A program made the position numbers and the translations under genes. From NCBI RefSeq assembly GCF_017377505.1, contig NZ_JAFREN010000029.1, positions 34,940 through 98,939 on the forward strand: a stretch of DNA of 64,000 nucleotides, read 5' to 3'. The notes under the pieces are model-generated. The model saw only the letters and a program-made list of their open reading frames with translations, had not been told where the DNA came from and searched no databases. The stretch is from Enterococcus sp. DIV0212c. GTDB taxonomy: Bacteria > Bacillota > Bacilli > Lactobacillales > Enterococcaceae. Shown here piece after piece: positions 9,051 to 18,188 of this stretch (its first letter is position 1; each line of letters starts with the position of its first letter).

Positions 9051-9713
9051 ATGGAATTAAATCAAATGATTGACCACACTATTTTGAAAGCAGATGCACA
9101 GGAAGAAGATATTTTACGAATTATTGAAGAAGCCAAGAAATATGAATTCTTCTCAGTTTGTATCAATCCATGTTGGGTTGCCTTAGCAAAAGAACACTTA
9201 GCTGGAACATCTGTGGATGTTTGTACAGTAATTGGTTTTCCTTTAGGAGCTAATACATCAGAGGTGAAAGCATACGAAGCAACAGATGCGATCAACAATG
9301 GTGCAACAGAAGTCGATATGGTCATTAATGTCGGCGCTTTAAAATCTAAGCAATATAAAAAAGTTTTAAAAGATATTCAAGCGGTCGTTGATGCAGCAAA
9401 AGGCAAAGCCTTAGTCAAAGTAATCATCGAAACAGCTTTACTAACAGATGAAGAAAAAATCAAAGTTTGTGAATTAGCAAAAGAAGCAGGTGCAGATTTT
9501 GTTAAAACATCAACTGGTTTTTCAACAGGCGGCGCCACAGTTGCAGACGTTAAATTAATGCGTGAAACAGTTGGCCCAGATATGGGTGTCAAAGCTTCAG
9601 GTGGTATCCATAATGAAGCAGAAGCAAAAGCCATGATCGATGCAGGCGCTACACGCATCGGAACAAGTGCTGGAGTTGCAATCATGGAAGGCGCTACAGG
9701 AACAGGCTATTAA
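9051..9713 (+). CDS. deoC: Deoxyribose-phosphate aldolase
   Basis: This class I aldolase (220 residues) cleaves 2-deoxyribose-5-phosphate to glyceraldehyde-3-phosphate and acetaldehyde. Motifs include [23 protein letters not shown], the [10 protein letters not shown] segment bearing the lysine network, and FVKTSTGF with the Schiff-base lysine, then GVKASGGI. It is normal length and complete. Acetaldehyde produced here could be reduced by an alcohol dehydrogenase; the iron-type one at the end of this island is a candidate (inference). Confidence 0.96.
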   Translation: MELNQMIDHTILKADAQEEDILRIIEEAKKYEFFSVCINPCWVALAKEHLAGTSVDVCTVIGFPLGANTSEVKAYEATDAINNGATEVDMVINVGALKSKQYKKVLKDIQAVVDAAKGKALVKVIIETALLTDEEKIKVCELAKEAGADFVKTSTGFSTGGATVADVKLMRETVGPDMGVKASGGIHNEAEAKAMIDAGATRIGTSAGVAIMEGATGTGY

Positions 9714-9737
9714 TCTAATGAAGAAAGTGGCGGACAA

Positions 9738-10133
9738 ATGACAGCAAAACAAGAATGGATCACTATCGCAGATAATGCGTTAGCCAAAGCGTATGTACCT
9801 TACTCTCACTTTCCAGTGGGGGCGTGTCTAGTGACAAAAGCAGGCAATACTTACCAAGGCGTCAATATTGAAAATGCGTCATATGGATTGACGAATTGTG
9901 CAGAACGGACGGCAATATTCAAAGCTGTTTCAGAAGGCGAGCATGAGTTTCAACATCTAGTCATTACAGGGAAAACACCTGAACCGATATCTCCGTGTGG
10001 TGCTTGTCGACAAGTAATGGCTGAGTTTTGTGCGCCTGATATGCCTGTCACATTAGTTGGTGAACATGGTGTTACAAAAGAAACGACAGTAGGAGAATTA
10101 CTGCCTTACGCGTTTACTGAAAAAGATCTATGA
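9738..10133 (+). CDS. cdd: Cytidine deaminase
   Basis: The 131-residue zinc enzyme deaminates cytidine and deoxycytidine to (deoxy)uridine, the substrate of Pdp. It shows NIENASYGLTNCAERTA with the Cys-Ala-Glu zinc/proton shuttle, and SPCGACRQV with the two further zinc cysteines. Length is typical of the homotetrameric bacterial form. It is the third gene of pdp-deoC-cdd. Confidence 0.96.
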   Translation: MTAKQEWITIADNALAKAYVPYSHFPVGACLVTKAGNTYQGVNIENASYGLTNCAERTAIFKAVSEGEHEFQHLVITGKTPEPISPCGACRQVMAEFCAPDMPVTLVGEHGVTKETTVGELLPYAFTEKDL

Positions 10134-10146
10134 GATCTAGCTACAT

Positions 10147-10212
10147 GAACCAAATCTCTCGCCAGATAGACAAAATGCCTTGATACAAGGCGAATGAAGA
10201 GAGCGTTGGTTC
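10147..10212 (+). other. Nested inverted repeats between cdd and bmpA
   Basis: Three nested stems can form: GAACCAA/TTGGTTC, CTCTC/GAGAG, and GCCTTG-ata-CAAGGC. No clean T run follows, so it is a weak terminator candidate; an RNA processing or stabilising element is equally possible. Confidence 0.4.
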
Positions 10213-10283
10213 AATTATTATCTTGTTTCATTCAGTCATCCGGCTGTTGAAAATATAAAACTATTTTAGGGGGCTTTACAGAG

Positions 10284-11381
10284 ATGAAAAAAGCAAAATT
10301 ATTTGGTTTTGGCTTGACTGCACTAGCGTTAACAGTTGCATTAGCAGCATGTGGCGGCGGTAAAAAAGATTCAGCAGGTGGAGATTCAAAAGGCAGTGGC
10401 AAAGACCATAGCGTAGTAGTAATTACCGATATCGGCGGGGTGGATGACCGTTCATTTAACCAATCAGCTTGGGAAGGGTTACAAGCTTGGGGGAAAGAAC
10501 ATGATTTGAAAAAAGGCGCGGACGGTTTTGATTATATTCAATCAAACGATGCATCTGAATATGTAACAAACATCGATACAGCTGTATCTAACGGCTTTAA
10601 AACAGTATTTGGAATTGGCTATTTACTAGCAGATTCAATCACTACAGCAGCTGATGCTAATCCAGATACACAATTTGGTATCATTGATAGTGTTATTGAT
10701 GGGAAAGACAATGTTGTTTCTGCGACATTTAAAGATCAAGAAGCTTCATATTTAGCAGGTGTAGCTGCAGCATACACAACTAAAACAAACACTGTTGGCT
10801 TTATTGGTGGAGAAGAAGGCGCGGTTATCGATCGTTTTGAAGCTGGCTTCCATCAAGGTGTGATCGACACAGCCAAAGAATTGAAAAAAGACATCAAAGT
10901 TGAAGTTGAATATGCAGCTTCATTCGGTGATCCTGCAAAAGGTAAAGCACTAGCTGCCTCTATGTATCAAAAAGGCGCTGACATTATTTTCCACGCTTCA
11001 GGCGGTACAGGACAAGGTGTCTTCCAAGAAGCTAAAGATTTAAACGAAACTGGTTCGAAAGATAAAGTTTGGGTTATCGGTGTAGATAGTGACCAAGACA
11101 AAGAAGGTAAATACAAAACTAAAGACGGTAAAGAAGATAACTTTACGTTAACATCAACGCTTAAAGGCGTAGGTGCTGCAGTACAAGATATTTCTAATCG
11201 TGCATTAGAAGATAAATTCCCTGGCGGCGAACACTTAGTTTACGGTTTGAAAGACGGCGGTGTAGACTTAACAGATGGTTATCTATCTGACGAAGCCAAA
11301 GCAGCTGTTGAAAAAGTAAAAGAAAAAATCATCGCTGATGAAATCAAAGTTCCAGAAGCACCAAAAGATGTAAAAGAATAA
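10284..11381 (+). CDS. bmpA: Nucleoside ABC transporter substrate-binding lipoprotein, BMP family
   Basis: The product has 365 residues with a lipoprotein signal ending in LALAAC (Cys23 lipidated), followed by a Gly/Ser/Lys linker. The body matches the basic membrane protein (Med/PnrA/TmpC) family that captures purine and pyrimidine nucleosides: VVVITDIGGVDDRSFNQSAWEG, NPDTQFGIID, GFIGGEEG. It is followed by an ATPase and two permeases of the same system. Two strong hairpins right after the stop may give it more mRNA than the transporter genes, as is usual for binding proteins. Confidence 0.93.
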   Translation: MKKAKLFGFGLTALALTVALAACGGGKKDSAGGDSKGSGKDHSVVVITDIGGVDDRSFNQSAWEGLQAWGKEHDLKKGADGFDYIQSNDASEYVTNIDTAVSNGFKTVFGIGYLLADSITTAADANPDTQFGIIDSVIDGKDNVVSATFKDQEASYLAGVAAAYTTKTNTVGFIGGEEGAVIDRFEAGFHQGVIDTAKELKKDIKVEVEYAASFGDPAKGKALAASMYQKGADIIFHASGGTGQGVFQEAKDLNETGSKDKVWVIGVDSDQDKEGKYKTKDGKEDNFTLTSTLKGVGAAVQDISNRALEDKFPGGEHLVYGLKDGGVDLTDGYLSDEAKAAVEKVKEKIIADEIKVPEAPKDVKE

Positions 11382-11390
11382 TAGTTTCTG

Positions 11391-11419
11391 CTTAGCGCTG
11401 CGCCAGTAGCAGCGCTAAG
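11391..11419 (+). terminator. Attenuator-type hairpin after bmpA
   Basis: CTTAGCGCTGC (11391-11401) pairs perfectly with GCAGCGCTAAG (11409-11419) around a seven-base loop, followed by ATTTT. A short T run makes partial read-through to the ABC genes likely. Confidence 0.7.
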
Positions 11420-11424
11420 ATTTT

Positions 11425-11474
11425 AAAGAAAGAAAACGAATCAATCGTTCCAGATGCCTTCGTTTTCTTTCTTT
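11425..11474 (+). terminator. Second hairpin between bmpA and the ATPase gene
   Basis: AAAGAAAGAAAACGAA (11425-11440) pairs over sixteen bases with TTCGTTTTCTTTCTTT (11459-11474). The 3' arm is itself T-rich. Together with the preceding stem it forms a tandem attenuation or processing site. Confidence 0.6.
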
Positions 11475-11554
11475 AAGAGCCTAAAAGCTGCTTATTTAGA
11501 AGTACCGTATTAATAGATTGATGCAAGTGATTAAATCGTTAGGATGTGAAAAAT

Positions 11555-13120
11555 GTGGCTCAGGAAAACTTTGTAATTGAGATGCGCAATATCACTAAGC
11601 AGTTTGGGACATTTAAGGCCAATGATAATATCAACTTAACTGTCCGGCCTGGAGAAATCCATGCTTTACTTGGGGAAAATGGCGCAGGGAAATCCACCTT
11701 GATGAATATTTTATCTGGTTTATTAGAACCAACATCAGGGGAAATATTTATGAATGGTTCCAAAGTATCTATTAATGGACCGACTGCGGCAAATCGTTTA
11801 GGGATCGGGATGGTTCATCAACATTTTATGTTGGTAGACGCATTTACTGTGACCGAAAATATTATTTTAGGCAGCGAACCGACGAATGCTGGTGTGTTGG
11901 ATCGTAAAAAAGCAACAGCTGAAATCAAACGAGTGTCTGAACAATATGGTCTATCAGTAGATCCGAGTGCTTATATTCGTGATATCTCTGTCGGTGCGCA
12001 ACAACGCGTGGAAATTTTGAAAACGTTGTATCGTGGTGCAGATGTTCTGATTTTTGATGAACCGACAGCTGTATTGACACCTCAAGAAATAGATGAGTTG
12101 ATCGAAATCATGCGTGGACTTGTTCAAGAAGGTAAATCTATTATCTTGATCACGCATAAGTTAGATGAAATCAAAAAAGTAGCGGATCGTTGTACGGTCA
12201 TTCGTCGTGGTCAAAGTATTGATACAGTGAATGTCAAAGACGTATCTTCGCAACAATTAGCGGATATGATGGTAGGACGTTCTGTTTCATTCAAAACAGA
12301 AAAGAAACCAGCAGAGCCTAAAGACGTGGTTCTTTCTATCAAAGATTTAGTTGTAAAAGAAAGCCGTGGATTAGAAGCTGTAAAAAGTCTTAGTTTAGAT
12401 GTTCGTGCTGGCGAAGTTGTCGGTATTGCCGGAATTGACGGTAATGGTCAAACTGAACTGATTCAAGCCTTAACTGGATTGAGAAAATCAGAAAGCGGCT
12501 CAGTTGAATTAAATGGAAAATCAATTACAAACAAGCACCCACGTGAGATTACAGAATCTGGTGTTGGTCATGTGCCGGAAGACCGTCATAAATATGGGTT
12601 GATTTTGGACATGACATTAGCAGAAAATATTGCCTTACAAACCTACTATAAAAAACCACTAAGTAAAAGTGGTGTCTTGAACTATAATCAAATTAATTCA
12701 TATGCACGTAAATTGATCGAAGAATATGATGTACGGACAACGAATGAGCTAGTTCCAGCTAAAGCACTTTCTGGCGGGAACCAACAAAAAGCAATTATTG
12801 CCCGTGAAGTGGATCGGAATCCTGATTTATTGATCGTTGCACAACCAACTCGTGGCTTAGATGTTGGTGCAATCGAGTATATCCATAAACGTTTGATCGA
12901 ACAACGAGATAAAGATAAAGCAGTTTTATTAGTTAGTTTTGAGTTAGAAGAAATTTTAAACGTATCAGATCGGATCGCAGTTATTCACGCTGGTAAAATT
13001 GTCGGAATCGTTGATCCGAAAGAAACGACTGAAAATGAATTAGGTTTACTGATGGCGGGCTATTCATTGGAAGAAGCGAGAGCTGAATTAAGTCAAAAGG
13101 TAGGTGAGGCAGTTGAATAA
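11555..13120 (+). CDS. nupO: Nucleoside ABC transporter ATP-binding protein (double ATPase)
   Basis: The 521-residue protein has two fused ABC ATPase domains as in YufO/NupO and sugar importers of the RbsA type. The first has Walker A GENGAGKST, Walker B VLIFDEPTAVL and signature SVGAQQ; the second has GIDGNGQTE and LSGGNQQKA, with degenerate Walker residues, as usual for the second half. It energises uptake of nucleosides bound by BmpA. The frame also allows GTG 11546, but GTG 11555 has AGGA ten bases upstream, so I prefer it. Its end overlaps the permease gene by eight bases. Confidence 0.9.
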   Translation: MAQENFVIEMRNITKQFGTFKANDNINLTVRPGEIHALLGENGAGKSTLMNILSGLLEPTSGEIFMNGSKVSINGPTAANRLGIGMVHQHFMLVDAFTVTENIILGSEPTNAGVLDRKKATAEIKRVSEQYGLSVDPSAYIRDISVGAQQRVEILKTLYRGADVLIFDEPTAVLTPQEIDELIEIMRGLVQEGKSIILITHKLDEIKKVADRCTVIRRGQSIDTVNVKDVSSQQLADMMVGRSVSFKTEKKPAEPKDVVLSIKDLVVKESRGLEAVKSLSLDVRAGEVVGIAGIDGNGQTELIQALTGLRKSESGSVELNGKSITNKHPREITESGVGHVPEDRHKYGLILDMTLAENIALQTYYKKPLSKSGVLNYNQINSYARKLIEEYDVRTTNELVPAKALSGGNQQKAIIAREVDRNPDLLIVAQPTRGLDVGAIEYIHKRLIEQRDKDKAVLLVSFELEEILNVSDRIAVIHAGKIVGIVDPKETTENELGLLMAGYSLEEARAELSQKVGEAVE

Positions 13121-14249
13121 TCGAGCAGAAAAGCTACGTAATATTTTAGTTCCTATTTTATCGGTATTGATGGGATTTATTCTTGGAGCAATTATTATGC
13201 TTATTTCTGGGCAAGATCCGATTGCTGGGTATCAAGCGATGTTGCAAACTGCTTTTCAAAGTCCAAAAAGTATCGGAGAAATTTTTGTAACAGCAGGACC
13301 ATTGATTTTCACAGCGTTAGGATTTGCAGTAGCAAACTCTGCTGGATTCTTTAATATTGGTCTTTCAGGACAAGCTTTATGTGGTTGGGTAACAAGTATT
13401 TGGGTAGCGTTGTCTATGCCGGATGCACCGCGTATGGTCGTTTTACCTCTAGCTGTACTGGCTGGTGCCTTAGCAGGAGCGGCAGCTGCTGCGATTCCTG
13501 GATTTTTACGTGCTTTCTTTGGTACGAGTGAAGTAATCGTTACGATTATGTTGAATTACGTTTTTCTTTATACAAGTACCCATATCGTGAATAATGTGAT
13601 GTCAGCAGACGTTTTGGGCACCAATAAAGGTGTAACAAAAATAGTTGGAGAAAATGCTAGTTTGCGGACAGCTTTCTTAAAAGAACTAAGTAGTGGTTCA
13701 CGTTTGAATATTGGTATTTTTCTTGCACTTATTTTCTTAGTATTAATTTGGTTTCTTATGAAGAAAACAACATTAGGTTATGAGATTCGTTCTGTTGGGT
13801 TAAATCCTTTTGCCTCTGAATATGCTGGGATGAGCAGCAAGCGGACAATCGTGATGTCAATGGTCATCTCAGGAACTTTAGCTGGTTTAGGCGGTGTAGT
13901 TCTTGGTTTAGGAACATTTGGAAACTTCTTTGTCCAAGGTTCTTCATTAAGTATTGGATTTGACGGAATGGCGATTTCCTTATTGGGAGCAGGCAGCTCG
14001 GTCGGAATATTCTTATCAGCAATTCTTTTCAGCGTATTGAAACTGGGCGGGCAAGGAATGCCGCTTCGTGCAGGTGTGCCAATTGAATTAGTTGATGTCG
14101 TGATTGCTGCGATCATCTTCTTTGTAGCAATCAGTTACCTTATTCGCTTCTTACTGGCAAAAGCTTCTGGTAGTAAAAAAGAAGTGGCAGTGGTTGAAGA
14201 ATTAGTAGGGAAATCAGATCCGACGAGTCAAGAAGGAGGAAAAATCTAA
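13113..14249 (+). CDS. nupP: Nucleoside ABC transporter permease 1
   Basis: The 378-residue membrane protein belongs to the BPD-transport-2 (YufP/NupP, RbsC-like) permeases. It has about ten hydrophobic segments, with GFFNIGLSGQALCG and the EAA-like loop SVGLNPFASEYAGM. TTG 13113 is chosen because AAGGTAGG (13097-13104) is eight bases upstream; GTG 13104 is an alternative. It overlaps the ATPase gene, a sign of coupled translation, and its stop overlaps the next ATG. Confidence 0.88.
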   Translation: MNNRAEKLRNILVPILSVLMGFILGAIIMLISGQDPIAGYQAMLQTAFQSPKSIGEIFVTAGPLIFTALGFAVANSAGFFNIGLSGQALCGWVTSIWVALSMPDAPRMVVLPLAVLAGALAGAAAAAIPGFLRAFFGTSEVIVTIMLNYVFLYTSTHIVNNVMSADVLGTNKGVTKIVGENASLRTAFLKELSSGSRLNIGIFLALIFLVLIWFLMKKTTLGYEIRSVGLNPFASEYAGMSSKRTIVMSMVISGTLAGLGGVVLGLGTFGNFFVQGSSLSIGFDGMAISLLGAGSSVGIFLSAILFSVLKLGGQGMPLRAGVPIELVDVVIAAIIFFVAISYLIRFLLAKASGSKKEVAVVEELVGKSDPTSQEGGKI

Positions 14250-15211
14250 TGGATATTGCATTAATCGCTGTATTGGCGCCGATTATTACACAAACTTTGG
14301 TTTATTCAACTCCTTTGGTTTTTACGGCTTTGGGCGGGACATTTTCCGAGCGTAGTGGTATTGTAAACGTAGGACTAGAAGGAATCATGGTTATGGGTGC
14401 ATTTAGTTCAGTCGTCTTTAATTTGACGTTTGCTGAAACTTTTGGCTCAGCAACACCGTGGCTTGCTTGTTTAGTTGGTGGTGTGGTCGGCATGCTCTTT
14501 TCTTTGCTTCATGCAGTTGCTACAATCAATTTAAGAGCAGATCATATTATTAGTGGGACTGTAGTCAATTTAATGGCACCAGCTTTAGGCATTTTCTTGA
14601 TTAAAGTAATTTATGGAAAAGGTCAAACAGATACGATTACAGAATCGTTTGGTTACTTTTCATTTCCAATCTTGAAGGATATTCCGATTTTAGGAGATTT
14701 ATTCTTCAAGCAAACAACATTGCCGGCTTTTGTGGCAATTCTAGTCGCTATTCTTTCTTGGTTTGTATTGTTCAAAACGCGCTTTGGTTTGCGCCTTCGT
14801 TCAGTAGGTGAAAATCCTCAAGCAGCAGATACACTTGGTATCAATGTTTATCTAATGCGTTATTCTGGTGTGTTGATTTCTGGATTTTTAGGCGGTATCG
14901 GCGGAGCGGTCTTTGCTCAAACAATTGCTGGTCGCTTTGCGGTTACAACAATTGCTGGACAAGGGTTTATTTCAATGGCCGCGATGATTTTTGGTAAATG
15001 GAATCCGCTAGGTGCGATGGGAGCCGCTTTATTCTTCGGTTTTGCTCAAAACATCAGTATCGCTGGATCAAACTTGCCAGTGATTTCATCAATTCCAGCG
15101 GTTTATTTACAAGCAGCGCCATATGTTTTGACAATCCTTGTGCTAGTTGTGTTCTTAGGTAAAGCCTCTGGACCAAAAGCAATCGGGAAAAATTATATCA
15201 AATCAAAATAA
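14249..15211 (+). CDS. nupQ: Nucleoside ABC transporter permease 2
   Basis: This 320-residue BPD-transport-2 permease (YufQ/NupQ type) pairs with the preceding permease to form the membrane channel. Family segments include SERSGIVNVGLEGIMVMGAF and the cytoplasmic loop SVGENPQAADTLGINV. AGAAGGAGG precedes the ATG, which overlaps the stop of the first permease (TAATG). A hairpin follows before deoB. Confidence 0.9.
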   Translation: MDIALIAVLAPIITQTLVYSTPLVFTALGGTFSERSGIVNVGLEGIMVMGAFSSVVFNLTFAETFGSATPWLACLVGGVVGMLFSLLHAVATINLRADHIISGTVVNLMAPALGIFLIKVIYGKGQTDTITESFGYFSFPILKDIPILGDLFFKQTTLPAFVAILVAILSWFVLFKTRFGLRLRSVGENPQAADTLGINVYLMRYSGVLISGFLGGIGGAVFAQTIAGRFAVTTIAGQGFISMAAMIFGKWNPLGAMGAALFFGFAQNISIAGSNLPVISSIPAVYLQAAPYVLTILVLVVFLGKASGPKAIGKNYIKSK

Positions 15212-15224
15212 ATAATTTAAGTAT

Positions 15225-15268
15225 AAAAGGGCGGGCTATGGGAAGTTATCTTAAGTCATGCCCTTTTT
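15225..15268 (+). terminator. Hairpin between nupQ and deoB
   Basis: AAAAGGGC (15225-15232) can pair with GCCCTTTTT (15260-15268), and GGGCTATG with CATGCCC offers an alternative inner stem. The T run is good, so it probably terminates partly and leaves deoB dependent on read-through or a separate promoter that I could not identify. Confidence 0.6.
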
Positions 15269-15305
15269 ATTAATAGTAACTATATCAAAGAAAGAAGGAT
15301 GGATT

Positions 15306-16472
15306 ATGTTTAAACGTGTTCATTTAGTTGTTATGGATTCAGTCGGAATCGGAGAAGCACCGGATGCTGAAAAATTTGGTGATGTTGGCAGTGATACATT
15401 AGGTCATATCGCAAAAGAAGCAGGTTTAACAATTCCTAATTTAGAAAATCTTGGTCTAGGAACGATTGCACCTCTTCACAATGTAGAAGCGGTTGCTGAC
15501 CACAAAGGTTATGCGACAAAACTAGAAGAAGTTTCTGTAGGAAAAGATACAATGACTGGACACTGGGAAATCATGGGCTTGAACATTCAAAAACCTTTCC
15601 GCGTCTTTCCAGATGGATTTCCAGAAGAACTATTAAAACAAATTGAAGAATTTTCAGGACGTAAAATTGTATGTAACAAACCATACAGCGGCACAGCTGT
15701 TATTGATGATTATGGCAAACACCAAATGGAAACAGGCGACTTGATCGTTTATACATCTGCTGATCCAGTGTTGCAAATCGCAGCTCACGAAGAAATCATT
15801 CCTTTAGAAGAATTATATCGTATTTGTCAGTATGTCCGTGATATTACTAAAGATGAGCCATATATGATTGGTCGTATTATTGCGCGTCCATATCTTGGTG
15901 AACCAGGCAACTTCACTAGAACAAGTAACCGTCATGACTATGCGCTAGATCCATTTGGTCATACTGTTCTTGATTCATTGAAAGAAAATGGCAAAGAAGT
16001 GATCGCTGTTGGAAAAATCAACGACATTTTCAATGGTCAAGGAATCACAGATTCTGTCCGCACGAAAAGTAATATGGACGGCGTAGATCAATTGCTTAAA
16101 GTGATGAAAAAAGATTTTGAAGGATTAAGTTTCACTAACTTAGTGGACTTTGATGCCTTATATGGTCACCGTCGTGATGTAGTTGGTTATGCCCATGCAA
16201 TCGAAGCGTTTGACCTAAGATTTCCAGAAATCATTGATGCAATGGAAGAAGACGATCTACTAATGATCACAGCAGACCACGGAAATGATCCGACTTTCCC
16301 TGGAACTGACCACACAAGAGAATACGTTCCATTATTAGTTTACAGTAAAAAAATGAATGGACAAGGTAGTCTGCCCCAAGGTCATTATGCAGATATTTCA
16401 GCAACTGTGGCCGAAAACTTTGCTGTTCCGAAAACAGAAAACGGCGAAAGCTTTTTAAATAAACTGGTATAG
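15306..16472 (+). CDS. deoB: Phosphopentomutase
   Basis: The 388-residue manganese enzyme converts ribose-1-phosphate or deoxyribose-1-phosphate, the products of the phosphorylases, to the 5-phosphates. Alkaline-phosphatase-fold signatures are [19 protein letters not shown] with the metal aspartate, [11 protein letters not shown] with the phospho-threonine, and [19 protein letters not shown] with metal ligands. The frame is open from 15258 but ATG 15306, after GAAGGATG, gives the normal N-terminus. It links nucleoside cleavage to DeoC and to the pentose phosphate pathway. Confidence 0.96.
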   Translation: MFKRVHLVVMDSVGIGEAPDAEKFGDVGSDTLGHIAKEAGLTIPNLENLGLGTIAPLHNVEAVADHKGYATKLEEVSVGKDTMTGHWEIMGLNIQKPFRVFPDGFPEELLKQIEEFSGRKIVCNKPYSGTAVIDDYGKHQMETGDLIVYTSADPVLQIAAHEEIIPLEELYRICQYVRDITKDEPYMIGRIIARPYLGEPGNFTRTSNRHDYALDPFGHTVLDSLKENGKEVIAVGKINDIFNGQGITDSVRTKSNMDGVDQLLKVMKKDFEGLSFTNLVDFDALYGHRRDVVGYAHAIEAFDLRFPEIIDAMEEDDLLMITADHGNDPTFPGTDHTREYVPLLVYSKKMNGQGSLPQGHYADISATVAENFAVPKTENGESFLNKLV

Positions 16473-16479
16473 GAGAGAA

Positions 16480-17301
16480 ATGATGACAAAACTAAGTGAG
16501 ATGTTAAAAGAGACAACAGCATTTTTAAAAGAAAAAGGTGTTGGTGAAGTTGATTTTGGGTTGATTTTAGGCTCTGGTTTAGGTGAATTAGCCGATGAAG
16601 TAGAAGATGCTATTGCTATTCCATTTTCAGAAGTTCCTCATTTTGCGGTGTCAACAGTTGTTGGACATGCTGGTAAGTTAGTTTACGGTACACTTTCTGG
16701 AAAAAAAGTGTTAGCGATGCAAGGTCGTTTCCACTATTATGAAGGTCATTCAATGCAAAAAGTGACGTATCCAGTGCGTGTGATGGCAGCAATTGGTGCA
16801 CATTCAATCGTTGTAACTAATGCTGCTGGCGGTGTCAATCAAAACTTCACCCCAGGAAACTTGATGCTAATCACAGATCATATCAACTTTACAGGTGATA
16901 ATCCATTGATTGGTGAAAATGACGAAGCGATGGGACCACGTTTCCCAGACATGAGTCATGCTTATACACCAGCTTATTTTGAAGTAGCAAAAAAAGTAGC
17001 GAAAGAACAAAATGTAGAGTTGCAAGAAGGGGTCTATATGGGCTATTCTGGTCCGACTTACGAAACACCAGCTGAAATCCGCATGTCTCGTGTAATGGGG
17101 GCGGATGCAGTGGGGATGTCAACAGTATCAGAAGTCATCGTTGCAGCACATAGCGGCTTGAAAGTTTTAGGAATTTCATGTATCACGAACTTAGCTGCGG
17201 GTATGCAAAGCAGCTTAAATCATGCGGAAGTTGTGGAAACAACGGAGCGTGTCAAAGCTCAATTCAAAGATTTAATTAAAGCAACATTAGCTGAACTATA
17301 A
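16480..17301 (+). CDS. punA: Purine nucleoside phosphorylase, trimeric PunA type
   Basis: This 273-residue PNP family 2 enzyme cleaves guanosine and inosine (and deoxy forms) with phosphate. It shows GLILGSGLGELADE, GKLVYGTLSGKKVLAMQGRFHYYEGH, TNAAGGVN and GPTYETPAEIRM, all typical of trimeric PNPs. A short gap from deoB with AGGAGAG upstream indicates the same operon. Two adjacent ATGs (16480 and 16483) are possible starts. Confidence 0.94.
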   Translation: MMTKLSEMLKETTAFLKEKGVGEVDFGLILGSGLGELADEVEDAIAIPFSEVPHFAVSTVVGHAGKLVYGTLSGKKVLAMQGRFHYYEGHSMQKVTYPVRVMAAIGAHSIVVTNAAGGVNQNFTPGNLMLITDHINFTGDNPLIGENDEAMGPRFPDMSHAYTPAYFEVAKKVAKEQNVELQEGVYMGYSGPTYETPAEIRMSRVMGADAVGMSTVSEVIVAAHSGLKVLGISCITNLAAGMQSSLNHAEVVETTERVKAQFKDLIKATLAEL

Positions 17302-17327
17302 AAGATGTATTATAAAGGAGAAAAAAT

Positions 17328-18035
17328 ATGAGTGTTCATATCGAAGCGAAACCAGGCGAAATAGCAGATAAAATTTTATTACCGGGAGATCCGTTACGAG
17401 CAAAATATATTGCTGAAACATTTTTAGAAAATCCGGTATGCTACAATCAAGTACGTGGGATGTTGGGTTATACAGGAACATATAAAGGTGAACGAGTTTC
17501 GGTTCAAGGGACAGGGATGGGCATGCCATCTGCAACGATTTATGCTCATGAATTGATTAATTCTTATGATGTGAAAAAATTGATCCGTGTCGGCACTTGC
17601 GGTTCGATTTCTGAGAAAGTACGTGTTCGTGACTTAGTTATCGCACAAGCTGCAGCGACACCGTCTTCAATGATCCGTAATGATTTCCCGAAATATGATT
17701 TTCCGCAAATTGCTGATTTTGATTTGTTGTTGAAATCTTATACTGTTGCAAAAGAAAAAGGCTTTAATACTCATGTAGGGAATGTTTTATCAGATGATGT
17801 TTTCTACAAAGATAGTATGGATGGCGTTTTTGAGTTAGGCAAATTAGGCGTGTTGGCAATCGAAATGGAAGCAGCAGCTTTATATTATTTAGCAGCTAAA
17901 TTTGATGTACAAGCATTAGCGATCATGACAGTTAGTGATAGTTTAGTAACTGGTGAAGAAACAACTGCCGAAGAACGTCAAACAACATTTAATGATATGA
18001 TCGAAGTCGGTCTTGAAACAGCAATCAACAGTTAA
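17328..18035 (+). CDS. deoD: Purine nucleoside phosphorylase, hexameric DeoD type
   Basis: The 235-residue PNP family 1 enzyme complements PunA by also accepting adenosine. Motifs are [19 protein letters not shown] with the phosphate-binding Arg, RVGTCGSI, and [12 protein letters not shown] for ribose binding, with VSDSL near the end. AAAGGAG precedes the ATG. It is the last gene of the island's plus-strand nucleoside operon and is followed by a terminator. Confidence 0.95.
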   Translation: MSVHIEAKPGEIADKILLPGDPLRAKYIAETFLENPVCYNQVRGMLGYTGTYKGERVSVQGTGMGMPSATIYAHELINSYDVKKLIRVGTCGSISEKVRVRDLVIAQAAATPSSMIRNDFPKYDFPQIADFDLLLKSYTVAKEKGFNTHVGNVLSDDVFYKDSMDGVFELGKLGVLAIEMEAAALYYLAAKFDVQALAIMTVSDSLVTGEETTAEERQTTFNDMIEVGLETAINS

Positions 18036-18050
18036 TAAAAATAAGTAGTT

Positions 18051-18084
18051 AAACAGCTCCTGATTATAGACGGAGCTGTTTTTA
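18051..18084 (+). terminator. Terminator of the deoB-punA-deoD unit
   Basis: AAACAGCTCC (18051-18060) pairs with GGAGCTGTTT (18072-18081), followed by further Ts. Confidence 0.9.
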
Positions 18085-18124
18085 TACTGTGATTTAATCG
18101 AGTGGGATTGAAGGGTTGTTTTTC

Positions 18125-18152
18125 TTGACACTCTTTTTTGATGAACTATCAT
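18125..18152 (+). promoter_or_regulatory. Promoter of the alcohol dehydrogenase gene
   Basis: TTGACA (18125-18130), a 16-base spacer, and TATCAT (18147-18152). It lies between the deoD terminator and the ribosome binding site at 18176-18180. Confidence 0.6.
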
Positions 18153-18188
18153 AGAGTAAGAAACCTAACTTGAATGGAGGAAGAAAAA

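Noticed and set aside
9377..9685. 102-codon minus-strand frame inside deoC
   Set aside because: Shadow of a highly conserved gene; no plausible start signal.
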